Assembly: GCA_027922465.2 (NCBI GenBank) | Contig: BQMF02000010.1 | Coordinates: forward strand, 1,860,001-1,924,000 | From: Turritopsis dohrnii | Taxonomy: Eukaryota; Cnidaria; Hydrozoa; Anthoathecata; Oceaniidae | Reading direction: 5' to 3' | DNA: 64,000 bases | In this document: in pieces, positions 24,901-35,413 of the stretch | How positions within the stretch are numbered: position 1 is the stretch's first letter | Layout: every line of letters starts with the position of its first letter | Made by a program: the position numbers and the translations under genes | Notes under the pieces: generated by a model | Databases searched by the model: none | What the model was told of the DNA's origin: nothing | The model's input: only the letters and a program-made list of their open reading frames with translations

Positions 24901-27900
24901 CTATCGCTATTTAAGTGGAGGTGGCTAAATTAGCACCCTTTCGTAGAAATCGGGCATTATGCACCAATGACAATTAAGACGGCTTTTTTATGAACCAATG
25001 AAATTTAAGAAACAAAAATGCGTAGGTTTGGACAGTAAGATGAAAAAACAGAAAAACACGGACGATCGTAAAGTATTTCTTGCTTACGCAGAAATCCAAA
25101 AAGCAATGAAATAATGATGCACATTATTGACACTGTCAATCAAGTTTTCTTTGCTTTTTAGTTCAGGTAGTAGAGTATTAACTCGAATGAATGATTATAA
25201 TAAAAAAAACAGACAAGATAAAAAATGAAAACATGTATATCCAAGAGAATATGGACCCTTGGAAGCAGCAGCAGAGCTAATCATATCCATTAGGTCATTT
25301 ACCACCCTTACTTTACACATCACCAATATTAGTAAACACACAAATAACTCCAGTCCTTCAGTATATAATCTAAAGTCACTCAAAATACACGGTCACAGTT
25401 ATGAGAATTCTTTTGCCTTCTTGGTAGCATGGGCATAATATGTATGAATGCACTCTGATTCATTTCAAAATTTTGCAAACAAACTGACCTTGAATGTTTC
25501 TTCTAAGAAGTGCATGTTCCAATTTTTTAATTTATGCCACACTTACCATGAAAAAAAATGTGTAACTACTCCATCACGAAACAATTCTTAATTGAACCAC
25601 GGAACAAAATAGCCTGAATTTTGGCAGCCTGCATGGTATCACATGGTATATGGTAAAAAAGTTTCAGAAAAGCATTTTTATTTCATTTGTTATTCCGGTG
25701 CCTTCAGCACAAATTTGAAAGGCCACTTTAAAATATCGTTATTCGATTTGGTAATGTATTATTTTGAAATGTACATTACAGGTAGCACCGGTCTGTGTAT
25801 TAAATTGAACTTAATTAGTTTAGTTTTATGTAGCTTATACTCTTTATAGCTAGTGTTATGTTTATCATTCACTTAAAATATAAGTAAGTAAGTAAGTAAC
25901 CATCCGTGTCCATCCGTAATGATTGGCTATGATTTACTTGGAACTGGTAGTTGATTTACTGTCAGAGATACATATAGCATTGCTCTAACTTGCCTGAAGG
26001 CCAGTGTGCAGTCAGTCGATGGCTCCTAATGGGCTTATATGCTGCTTTTAAAGCGCATCGGAGTGGAGTATCAAGTTAAAACATGACTGGACTCGAACAC
26101 AGGTCGCAGCGGTTGCACTCAAAGGTACTAACCACTACACCATCGCTACACGAATAATATAGTAGCTCATTTGATATTTGTTGCATGAGCTTTTTTGCAT
26201 GTTATTTCAAAACATTTTATTTTGGAAATTTATAATATATAGTAACATAAAATATATAACCATTTAGCATGTTTATTTATAGTTAGGATTACTGTAGTTT
26301 ATACCTTTCTTCTATGGTTCATTCAAAACAATTTTTATGTTTTAAAAAATAGTATCTCAAACCACATGTTGTGTTTATCATCTGAAAAATTCTATTATAC
26401 TACTGGGGGCTGTCACATTTTATGTTCAGGGGGGAAGGGGGGGGGGGGGGGGGGGGGGCTAATCCTTTGGGGGGACCTATTTTCTTTGGGGGGGCCTAAG
26501 ACCCCTCTAGATACCATGTATCAGCCTACAACTGCGACATTACACACAGAATGACTGACTGACAGACACGGGGAAATGAAAGATCAGCTTCCTTGCGACG
26601 CTGACCAATAAGTATATAAAATTATTCTATGTAGCTACAAATTAGGCCGTACTTTCATTTGTTCCTTAAAGAAGTTTAGTCGTCGTTTAACTTTTTCCTC
26701 GTTGTAGAGCCAATATAATCTATAAAATATCATAATTTTATAACAAGGACAAATTTACGATATTTTCTATGAATTTTCTCTATTCATTTCTCTTTTCCTA
26801 TTTTCTCTTAACTTAACGTTACATGCTAAGTAACACTTTTCACGTTGGTTTTTCCCTATCACTATTAAAAATCCTTCAATGGAAAGCCGTGCTCTTACTT
26901 CTCTTTCATGAAATTTGTTTCTGCACATCGGCAATTATTCTTCCCACCAACACAATATGCATGGTATGTCAATCGGCAAGAAGGACAAAATATTGTCAAA
27001 GGGTCTGTTGAAACAGTGGAACACCATCTGTTATAGAGACATGGGCTTTTGTCATCCATTTCATCGGTTGGGCTCAATAATACCGTAACAACATCGTGGT
27101 GGAGGATGTGCACTCTATCACTTCTGTTTCCCGATTCCAAGTAAATGGTTTCATCGTCTTCGATATGAATGACAAGTCGGCACCAAGCGTGAAATGAACG
27201 CCAAGCATATCCAATACATCTTTAATAAATAAATAAGAACAGAGTAAAAGAAATTTTCAAAAAAGCTTTTTAATTTTGTTGCCGGTTACTTTTAAAGAAA
27301 TAACACAAAGCTTGTGCATTAGTTTATCAAAAAGGAACTGATAACTAAATAGTCATTGCTTTGCAGAGAAGCAGGTCTTTTCTCATATTAATCATTATGT
27401 CAAATAGTGAAAAAAGTAAATTTACTGGTGAATGCCAATCAAAGATAATAGCCGGGAAACTGGTCTTAGCATTTGTATTCTTACTACATCTTAATAAGTA
27501 ACATTTTTAAAGTAAACCTTAGATTTTAGGCAGTATTTACCATACAATTCAAAATTAATTTTTTTTTACGTAATCACTTTCATTAAAAGGTAATAAAATT
27601 GGTACCTATATCCTCCACCACAGAACGTAACACCAAATCTTCAATACTTTCCTCTGTAGCAACACCTCTGTTTTGAATAGACGTTTTACTCAAACCACAG
27701 CCCCTTCATTTCTCTATTAGTGAATAAAGTCAAATATGTTTGAGAAATACGGAACTTAGAAATTTAGAAAGTTTCAATTTTCATTAAAAACACTAGCATT
27801 CTAAGATGCTTCGGAAATTAACTTCTTTATTTTAAATGTTTTATATATAAATTCAGATGATCAATTTTGGGTTGTAATTTACTTACAATTTCTTCTAATT

Positions 27901-30744
27901 CATCAAAATGCTTCACAATTCCAATTACAGCAGGAACCTTTAAAAATCTCAAATCAATGCAAGAAAAAGTGAACGCTGATGAAAGAGGACCTAGAAATCG
28001 GTGTTCTGTCTGGATCGGCAAAGGTTCTTGTGATTTTAGGGTTAACCCTACCTACTGTGGGGGGGGGGGGGGGGGGGGCACAATGTGCCCCCCCTGTTAG
28101 TTAATTGACCGGCATTATTTAACCGTTAGAGCTATGAAGCTGAAATTTTACGATTTTTCATCAAATTTTATTGGAAATATTTGGGTCAAAAAATCTTTTT
28201 CATCGGTTGAGTATTTTAGGCACAGCGGCATGTTTGTCGGTCACGACTATCACTAGACGGTTTTGTGCAGGCTCAGACATGGAACATTGACAGCTTACTT
28301 TTAGCTTATTTTCCTGCAACTGATGATTTTATTTCCTGGGCAACTGTTTTTCTAAGCAGAGTTCACTGATTTCATGTATTTTTGATTGGATATTATGTCC
28401 TCTTCCATAAATTTTGGGACAAGGATCAATTTTTTCCAACTTGGTGCATGCGATAAATCTTGTAAACCGCAACTGCCGGTTTGAATTTTTAGGACTTACT
28501 CTACTGCAAGGCTATATCACTTGCATTTTGAATGCATATTTCATTTATATTCATTTATAGCACTTTTATATCAAAAGTTATGAGTCATTGTTTGAAACAG
28601 TGGAAACTTCATGATTTTGCGCGGTCTAGAAGTTTTTTGAGTTTTTCTTCAAAGTTGGCGCACCATAATATACCATTGAGACAAAACTGTCAGTTTAGAT
28701 TTGTATATTCATTTAGTATATTGTAAAAGCTTTTAAGGAAAAGAAAAATGAAGGAAAATGTGTTTCTCTACCTACTTCAGTCGCAATTTAAAAAAAAATC
28801 ACTTTTTTCCAGTTTTTCGCATAATTTTCGACAATTGTCACTATAATTGATGACGTCAGCAAAAATAAGATCTATTTTTGAAATTTCTTTTTATATATAT
28901 TTGTTTCCTGTATGTTGAAGTATTGCTGTACCAAATTTCATGGCAAAAGAATAATCCTATCAGGAATTATAAAGGGGGGGGGGCACAAAGTGCCCCCCCC
29001 CCCCCCCCCCCTTATGGGTTTGAGGGAGCCAAAAAGCCCACAGTAGGTAGGGTTAATGGTACATGTTTTCTTAAGCTAAAGCAAGGATAATAATGAATGC
29101 CAATTTGAAGCTACCACTGCTGTAAGGAAAAGCAAGAATTAATATAAGGTATTGAAAAAAATTATTAGTTACTGTAAAAATATTTCATCTGGCTTGATAG
29201 TGCGGAAATAACTGTGGCTTTTAATGAAAGTTATGGCCAGTTTCAGTGTTTCTTTAATATCTGCAGTAGTTTCTTTTAATTCATTGAGATCACCAGAAAG
29301 TTTTAAGTTCTGAAGCATTTCATCTGATTGTGCATTTACATATTCCTGAAAAGTAGATCTTAAAAATCTTCATTTGTAACCAATAATCATGCAAACTGCA
29401 TGTGATGGTAGAAAAAGGAGACTAAACATACCAATTCCATTAACCCTTGAGAATCCATAAAGTGTTTTAAAACCAAATCAAGTTCATTCACATTTGGGCG
29501 ATTGGATTTATTGTTGGGAGACCGAAACAAAATATTCTCAGGCCACCATGGTGGCCTATTGTCAATGTTCCAACTCACTTTTTCATTATCTATATTGAGA
29601 ACAATCATTATGATAGTAATCAGGGCAGTAGAGTTTATTAAATTTGTTTAATTTAAGCTTTTTAAAATGTATAACATTGACCACATATACATGCATGCTA
29701 TTCTGTGTGCTTTAATCTAAAACATTATATCACAGATGTAAAAATAATATCACACATCTTCAATACAATACAATCAAATAAAATAAAATACAATACAAAA
29801 TTGGTGACTCACTATGCCATTTTACAATTTTTATAACGTAGTCTCTCTTTAAAAGGGCATTCATGGACAACCAATCTTCTGGTATCTCAATACTGTCCTC
29901 TTTACTTTGTAAGTTTTGTTCTAAACCAAGTCATTCAAGAAATTGGAATCACTGATCATCAACTAAATATATTCACCAATATATTATACAACACCTTCAA
30001 ATGCTAGATGATAGCCAATACAAACCTTGTGTGCTAACTTGCTCTTGTGACAAATATTCTTTAAAAATATCCTGTACATGCTGGTCTTGAATAAATCGAT
30101 TAGCAAAAAGATTGATGTAAATACATTTCCTTCTTAAGTCCACATACCTGACACATTGCAAAATTAATGCCATAACACCAAAGAACTAAAAAATAGATCA
30201 TTAAGCTCTTTTCATAAAACTTCTAACATACCATAACCTATTATTGATCCACCAGAAAAAGCCATAAATGCAGCAGGCATTTTACATCTTGCATAAACAT
30301 TTTTTAGCTAAAAATCCAATGTAAAAATAATTATTTAAAAACTCACAAAAACATTATATGACAGAGGAAAGGTGCATAAGCAATGCATCAAAATAATTAT
30401 TAAACAATATAAACAATAATTATGTGTTATCTTATATTTGGAGCCTACACTTCTCTCCCAACTTTTTATTGTTCTTTCTTCATATCTCTTTCTCAAAGCG
30501 TGAGAACTGATAATTTTTGTCTAAAATAAAACAGAAAAGGAAAGTCCTATGCAAGTTTTAAAATATATATTTTTATAGCTTTTTGTATAATGAACATTCA
30601 GAGAAATCTTATTGATATTTACATTAAGTAGAGTTAAACCTTATAGATTATGCATTTCAAACAATGCCAGTTTGGTACAATACTTACACTTTTTCTAAAC
30701 TTTCCATGACGACCTTGACGCTTTACATTTCCATGTTCAGCCAT
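18401..30744 (-). CDS. Unrecognised multi-exon gene (about 14 exons), transposon-filled introns
   Basis: Exons in transcript order: 30688-30744 (ATG, MAEHGNVKRQ...), 30449-30520, 30232-30307, 30026-30185, 29813-29920, 29432-29589, 29173-29345, 27887-27947, 27606-27651, 26899-27219, 26653-26719, 18828-18965, 18591-18713, 18401-18514 (TAG). Nearly all boundaries are GT-AG with matching phases, and coding lengths sum to 1674 nt (558 codons). Landmarks are a basic N-terminus, a PPWWP motif (exon 6), a Glu-rich segment (exons 7-9) and a Cys/His cluster in exon 10 (CLYNRWC, CPSC, H-x2-C, CRC). I do not recognise the family; a Zn-binding nuclear protein is only a guess. Two frameshifts are needed: one between exon 3 and mid exon 4, and one of opposite sign in exon 10. 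Either a decayed gene or assembly indels could explain them. Skipping exon 3 would also restore the first frame. Confidence 0.7.
20902..22457 (-). mobile_element. H1-type body (minus cluster, unit 3)
   Basis: On the minus strand it starts CTGTCCAAACCGGCGC and ends GCAGAAATCC, stem-loop and TCTTG. The T-tract before it abuts the TCTTG end of the neighbour at 22471. No ORF. Confidence 0.75.
22471..23820 (-). mobile_element. H1-type body (minus cluster, unit 2)
   Basis: Starts ACTGTCCAAACCTAGTC on the minus strand and ends GCAGAAATCC, ATGCC...GGGCAT stem-loop and TCTTG. Diverged from units 1 and 3 but collinear over most of its length. Confidence 0.75.
23832..25097 (-). mobile_element. H1-type element with head (minus cluster, unit 1)
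   Basis: The only member of this cluster with a 5' head: GGATTTCTGCGTAAGCAAG on the minus strand (25079-25097), T-tract, then ACTGTCCAAACCTACGC at 25036. Its 3' end carries GCAGAAATCC, stem-loop TGCCC-GGTA-GGGCA and TCTTG at 23832. Confidence 0.75.
25866..26152 (-). mobile_element. tRNA-derived SINE
   Basis: On the minus strand a tRNA-like head has an A-box (TGGTGTAGTGGTTAG) and B-box (GTTCGAGTCC), followed by about 200 bp of unrelated body and a CTTA-type tail near 25868-25890. The tRNA part lacks a full cloverleaf and is not a functional tRNA gene. It lies within H3 copy A. Confidence 0.65.
26422..26500. repeat. Poly-G tract
   Basis: Several G runs, the longest over 20 nt (about 26436-26458). 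Homopolymer length is likely unreliable. It lies inside H3 copy A in the segment absent from copy B. Confidence 0.8.
26653..27947 (-). CDS. Exons 8-11 of the 14-exon gene
   Basis: Exon 8 (27887-27947) follows a pyrimidine-rich acceptor ending TTTGAG and stops at ATT/GTAAGT. Exon 9 (27606-27651) encodes ESIEDLVLRSVVEDI and ends ATAG/GTACCA. Exon 10 (26899-27219) begins in one frame (VLDMLGVHFTLGADL) and continues in another (VIHIEDDETIYLES, then the Cys/His cluster), implying one missing base near 27170. It ends GAGAA/GTAAGA in phase 2. Exon 11 (26653-26719) encodes LYWLYNEEKVKRRLNFFKEQ and ends AAA/GTACGG. The Cys/His spacing (C-x4-C, C-x2-C, H-x2-C, C-x-C) is PHD/RING-like, but too few features are visible for a firm call. 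Confidence 0.65.
28046..29052. mobile_element. piggyBac-like MITE, TTAA target duplication
   Basis: TTAA is present at both borders (28042-28045 and 29053-29056) with terminal inverted repeats CCCTACCTACTGTGGG / CCCACAGTAGGTAGGG. Both ends then hold long G or C runs built around GGGGGCACA and TGTGCCCCC hairpins. 1,007 bp, no transposase ORF. It lies in intron 7 of the minus-strand gene. Confidence 0.8.
29173..29920 (-). CDS. Exons 5-7 of the 14-exon gene
   Basis: Exon 5 (29813-29920) encodes a stretch around EIPEDWLSMNALLKRDYV and ends CATA/GTGAGT. Exon 6 (29432-29589) carries NRPPWWPENILF and ends TTG/GTATGT. Exon 7 (29173-29345) is acidic and Glu/Lys-rich, probably helical, and ends TTACA/GTAACT in phase 2; read through instead, it would hit TAA at once. 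The phase-2 end joins the single A that opens exon 8, giving Gln. These junction phases agree, which argues for one transcript. Confidence 0.7.
30026..30744 (-). CDS. Exons 1-4 of the 14-exon gene
   Basis: Exon 1 starts at ATG 30742-30744 (context CAATGG) and ends AGT/GTAAGT. Exon 2 (30449-30520, 24 codons, Lys/Arg-rich) follows acceptor TTTTAG and ends AGT/GTAGGC. Exon 3 (30232-30307) is open only in the frame starting LKNVYARCKMPAAF and leaves one extra base at ATG/GTATGT. Exon 4 (30026-30185) contains FANRFIQDQ and IFKEYL and ends CAAG/GTTTGT. The exon 3 phase leads into a frame that stops at TAA after a run of five T, while the frame needed downstream is open throughout exon 4. One T fewer in that run would join them. 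Confidence 0.65.
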
Positions 30745-31490
30745 TGCCAATGTATAATACGAAACTATATAGTTATTGAATAGGAGTAATTGACTAGATT
30801 ACCTCAAGTCAGCAAAATGAAAAAAACCCTTCGGCATAACAGTGTATATCACACATACAAAAAAATATGATATATATAACAGTTTAGTTAAAAGCATTTT
30901 TAATGACAGAAATTATCATGTACAATAAACCCTCATATTTGTAACAAACATCTTCCCCACATACAAATTTTAAAATCCCTACAACCTTTTTAAACTTGGT
31001 TTGGCATATTAATAATCTTGACACTATTAAAAAACTCTCTTTGAACTCTTTCATAACATTTATAATGTTTAAATGCTTAACACCAATTTTCAGCAGAAAA
31101 TTATGTGATACCGACTTTGTCAATAACTAATTTCCCAAACAATTTTGTTGTATAATACGCAATAATTCCTTGAATTTTGTATTCCACTGTTACAACTTCC
31201 ATGATGTAAGCCAAGGAATTCCCAAGCTATGCTATTTCTGTGGTTTTTACAATGGTTGCTTCCCATGAAACAAATTTTTCAGGTATATATATATATACGG
31301 CATTCATAATCTTTCCATATAAAATATAGAAAAAATGAACCATTCATTACATAAATGCCCTTGAATTTTGTTACTGTTATAAGGTAGATACAGTATTATA
31401 TATGTATTATAAACAGAAACATATCACCATAAAAGATCACAAGGAAAACTTCCCGAACAAGATTTCATGTCACCCAACAGAAAGTGAAAT
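30745..31490. other. Presumed upstream region of the minus-strand gene
   Basis: Contains the region 5' of the ATG at 30744. A 79-codon minus-strand ORF (30884-31123) has no recognisable domain. A (TA)n tract lies near 31286-31300. No promoter element is clear. Confidence 0.4.
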
Positions 31491-32200
31491 TTGAGAAATC
31501 AGCAAGCATACAATATTCTGGACAAAATTAATAGGAACGTATTAAAAAAATTTGGAGTTAATCAATGGAAAAATATAAGATTTGTTTTGGATTGGTTTCA
31601 CATTTTAAAAAACAAAGACAAATGTTCCTTTACAAATGTTCAATATCCACCCACCTACCCATCAGAAAAACTTTTCAATGAGGCTTTGAATTTTGCTAAA
31701 TCCTCTTTACAACATATCAAAAGATGAAATCTTTATTATATGCAAGCAAGTAAAATTTTACTATTTCACAAAGCGCACGTCAGGATCAAGAAAGAAAGAA
31801 ATGAAGACTTTGATGTGCCAATGGGCTGTTATGAGGGTGCTGGAGTTTGTGAACTTGCTGACACATTATAATGAAACTCTCCACCATTGTGCCCGAAGAA
31901 GATATTTGCCTGTACAGAGATGATGGTATTGGTGTTTTCAGGAACATTACTGCAGAAAACCAAGAAAGGATAAAGAAAAAAATAGTTCAGACTTTCAAAA
32001 ACTGTGGGTTATCGATAACTACTCTCAAGTGAAATGAACTTGAGAGCAGTCAATCACCTGGATGTTCAACTTGACCTAAATTTGGGTAAACATCGTCCTT
32101 ACAGAAAATATAAAGAATCTGTTACAACTTATGAACACGCCCTTCAGGAAAGTGGTTTTGTAGAAAAGCTAGTGTATTCCAATTTCCATCTTCAATAATA
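31491..32200 (+). pseudogene. Decayed reverse transcriptase (YRDD type)
   Basis: Plus-strand fragments in three frames follow the order of a known metazoan RT group: NQWKN...VLDWFHILKNKDKCSF, TYPSEKLFNEALNFAK (31491-31727); DEIFIICKQ (about 31730); DFDVPMGCYEGAGVCELADTL (about 31800-31870); LYRDDGIGVFRNIT (from 31910, the YxDD catalytic box); and NLRAVNHLDVQLDLNLGKHRPYRKY (about 32040-32120). Frameshifts, stops and a deletion of the segment usually found before YRDD make it non-functional. The clade is not certain from sequence alone (Penelope- or other YRDDG-type). Confidence 0.7.
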
Positions 32201-33900
32201 ATAGTCAGAGCAATTGAAAGAGAAAAATTATTCGGTACAACCCTCCTTTTTCCTTAAACATGAAAACCAACATTGGAAAAGTATATATTTTTTAAACTGT
32301 TAAATAAACATTTTCCGAATAGCCAATTACACAAGATTTTCAACAAAAATGGCATCAAGTTTAGCTACAGTAGTATTTATGAGAAATATGAGTATATCAG
32401 TACACAACAAAAGAGTTTTGAATAAAACATTTACACAAGAAAAGATATGTAACTTTAAAAAGAAAGATGAATGCGGACAGTGGACACTGGGAAATAAAAT
32501 GTCTCACTGAGAAAATGATTTTATATACCATGGAGGTATAAAACAGAAGGAGAACGAACTCAAAATCTGCTATTGTACTATCCGTGATGCGCTGCATTGT
32601 TTAAGTCCTCAGTGTGTAATAACATATAATTGCTATCATCTTGCATAAATTTTATAATTTTGGCGTTCTTGCGTGAAAATTTCGTTCATATCAATTCTCC
32701 AATGTGATTAAAGATCGTTAGGGTAAAGTTCTTAGCATGCATAATCTGTAGGAATTGGGAGAATTATGCAAAAACGTCACAAATATGCAACGAAAACATT
32801 GCAACTTTAGGTCTATATATCTCGTGATCCCCTCAAGCAGTTTCGCCGAGCTTCAGTTTTTGAAGAGAGAATAATCCTAAGTTTTTGCACGTACCGCGGC
32901 ACTATCGAGGCGCATTTAAGTCAGAAGATATGTAGATTGGAACTTATACATGAATTACGCGATATCTTCAACTCTGTATAAAAACATAGATTTTCATTTG
33001 TTTCTCAAGGAAGCTTTGGGTTTAATAATCTGCTTGTCACTATGCAGCAAGTTGATCCGTTGTTATAATGGATGATATTTGGTTTTTAAATTGTCGTTAA
33101 TTTTTAAAAAAGTATTCGTTTCACCGACAACCAGCCGAAAGCGCATCACGGATGACATCAAAGTGATACCGCAATGAATAGAATAGTCATTATCTGAATA
33201 ATAGAAAAATAAGAGTTCGTTCTCCTTCTGTTTTATACCTCCATGTATATAAAAAGCAGAAGTTATGAATGACACTGATAATGAAAAGAAAATATATATA
33301 TATTGACCTGGCAGAAACAGTGTTTAAGAGACGATATAGTAACCATTTGAAATCTTTTAAACACAAAAAATATTCAAAAGAGACTGAATTATCTACGTTA
33401 TGTTTGGGAATTGAAAGAGAGCAACAAGAAACCCACTCACTGTGAATAGGACAATTACAAAGTCAATCAAAAACCATTTAAATTCAAACAGATGCATCCT
33501 TTGTTTAAGTGAAAAGTTATTCATAATAAAGAACTTAGATGACATCGGCTTGTTAAATAAAAGAAGCAAATATATCTCAATGTATACAAATGTATATAAA
33601 TATATATCTCCCATTCACAGAGAAAACTTCTGCACAAAAAAACATTGAAGTTTGTAATAATCACAAAAATAGATTCTCAAGTGCTATGTGTATTATTTAA
33701 GAAGTTTTATGTTACAGATAACTAAGTATATATATAAGCAGATTGTGTTCAAGAAAATGAGTTGAATGATAAATATACAATAATGCTTATAAACATTTTC
33801 TTCGTGAAATTGTGAAACGTTTTGGAAATACTCGCACTCTTTTCCTCAAAGATGAACAAAATTAATGTAAGATATATATACAATACATCAGAAAGAGGAT
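32201..33900. other. Unassigned; contains an inverted-repeat pair
   Basis: No gene seen. About 40 bp at 32522-32561 (around ATGGAGGTATAAAACAGAAG) recurs inverted at 33213-33250 with one deletion, and a weaker match continues to GCATCACGG on either side. The pair may bound a 0.7-kb non-autonomous element or a small inversion. Confidence 0.5.
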
Positions 33901-34843
33901 AAACTAAGCTATCCTAAATTATTATTTATACACACGTGGTGCTACTACTGGAACGCCATCTTTCTGATGGATTAGCTTCCCGTGGTCCGCATATCTAACA
34001 AACTCTTCACTTGGGTCGCCCTTTGGGTTCTGTCGGAATCCGAACAGTGTTCTTCCTGGTGAAACAAGATCGGAACATTGATCGGAAGATTGGAACAATA
34101 ATAAGTCACTCAACATGGCGGCGTTACGATCGGACGCGCTCCGTGTTACTGTGGGATTGTTTATCATCGTTTGCTGTTTTTATCTTCACAAACCAAGATT
34201 CTTACAAGATGATGGAATCAGTGTAACTTTTAATAAAGCTGGTTTAATCTCTGGATTGAAAGAAACTCATATTGTTAGCTGTTTGTTTGTATATGCTCAA
34301 CGACGACATATGGTTTACGTTCGTATGAACAGTATGAGAAATGTTTTGCTTATTTTGTTGTTGATATATGGCGACATCGAAAGTTGTCCGGGACCATGGA
34401 GTTTTAGAAACAACGACTTTACAATCGGCCATCAAAATATTAGAGGCTTATTTGAAAAGAAGGAGTTGGTAACAGATTTATTACATCAGAAAAATCTTAA
34501 AATATTTGCAACATCTGAGAGATGCTCTTACATTCTAGCATCCCGAGCAACTTCGTTAATATACGGGGGTATTCACTTGAACAAAAAGACCGTTGTAACA
34601 ATGGAGGAGGTGTTGGAGTCTACGTCATTGATGGCATACCGTAAATGACCGATTAAGCGCCCATTACCCAAATAAGCGCCCAGTTCGATTAAGCGCCCAT
34701 GCTTGGAGCAAAAATATTTAATAAGCGCCCACGTCCGAATAAGCGCCCACTCCAAATCCTAAAAGTGGGCGCTTATTCGAAGAATTTACCATAATTGCTA
34801 TTCAAGGAAAACCTCTATTTTTTACAGTTAGTTTACATGTATT

Positions 34844-35302
34844 TCAAAGATACAGGGGACGTTTAACAATGCTTTCAGTCACAATCTTCAACTCAAAATG
34901 AGAGTACTTTTCATGTTTTTTCTTCAACTGTTCAAACAAAATATTAGCTGTTCGTTTATCTGTTGTAACGGCAGTATAACGCGCTGGGACAACCAAACCA
35001 ACTTCACATTTTCTTTTTCCGGTGACTGTTGCATCAACATAGTTTTCTTCAGACTCCTTCAAAAAATAGTCTGTCAGGGCTGATATCTCGATTGGCACAT
35101 GCCCGATTAATAAATTTCCTTTGTATACCCCAAGAGCATGAGAGTCATAATCCAGCGCTTCTTTTCTATCCTCTTTTTTACATTTGAGTTTTTCTCCAAC
35201 AGAAGGTGCCCAACAACTTTTGTAGACATGATGTCTCCGTATCGCACGTTCAAAATCGATGTGGTATACCATGTTAAAGTTGACGGGGAGTAAACGAGAC
35301 AT
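34844..35302 (-). CDS. HIRAN-like protein (152 aa), transposon cargo
   Basis: Complete ORF with ATG at 35300-35302. Residues about 24-60 show the HIRAN-type order HHVYKSCWAPSVGEKL, then D-x-A-L-G-V and LLIGHVPIEIS. The rest (LKESEENYVDA, GKRKCEVGLVVPARY) matches the pattern of stand-alone invertebrate HIRAN-like proteins as I know them, and no helicase follows. HIRAN domains bind 3' DNA ends in HLTF. Whether this ORF helps transposition is unknown. It lies wholly inside the TA-flanked transposon, opposite in direction to the small ORF at 35414-35674. No introns are needed and no frameshifts are seen, so it may be recent or maintained. Confidence 0.65.
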   Translation of the reverse strand: MSRLLPVNFNMVYHIDFERAIRRHHVYKSCWAPSVGEKLKCKKEDRKEALDYDSHALGVYKGNLLIGHVPIEISALTDYFLKESEENYVDATVTGKRKCEVGLVVPARYTAVTTDKRTANILFEQLKKKHEKYSHFELKIVTESIVKRPLYL

Positions 35303-35413
35303 TTTGTGTCGACATTGATTTATTAGCAGTAACCAATGTTTAAGAGTGTTTTTCGATCGAATGATCGAACGTTACATCGAACGTTACATTGGAACTTAAA
35401 AAACGTGTTCAAT

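Larger units (their letters stand above)
19025..26607 (-). mobile_element. H3 Helentron/HINE-like element, copy A, with nested insertions
   Basis: Read on the minus strand it starts at GGTCAGCG (26599-26606), continues GATCTTTCATTTCCCCGTGTC with GTCA repeats, and ends with a GCTGACC copy, stem-loop AGGCC-TAAG-GGCCT and CTCTTG at 19025. A diverged copy in the opposite orientation lies at 58055-61011, and the two align over most of their length. Copy A is longer because of an H1-type cluster (20902-25097) and a SINE-bearing insert (about 25650-26530). A 5'-like motif (CCCCGTGTCTGTGGG, inverse near 19250-19275) recurs inside, close to the 3' end, in both copies. No Rep/helicase ORF. Confidence 0.7.

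Noticed and set aside
26080..26152. tRNA gene on the minus strand
   Set aside because: Only A- and B-box similarity; no proper acceptor or anticodon stems, and it continues into a SINE body.
27887..28021. 64-codon ORF taken as one exon
   Set aside because: The part beyond 27947 is preceded by a good pyrimidine-tract acceptor and reads into the flank of the piggyBac-like MITE; only 27887-27947 fits the splice phases.
29169..29345. Terminal exon ending ...FLQ-stop
   Set aside because: The TAA directly follows a usable donor (ACA/GTAACT) whose phase matches exon 8 exactly, so a continuing transcript is preferred.
34573..34755. 60-codon minus ORF rich in short repeats
   Set aside because: It translates the ATAAGCGCCCA subterminal repeats of the TIR transposon.
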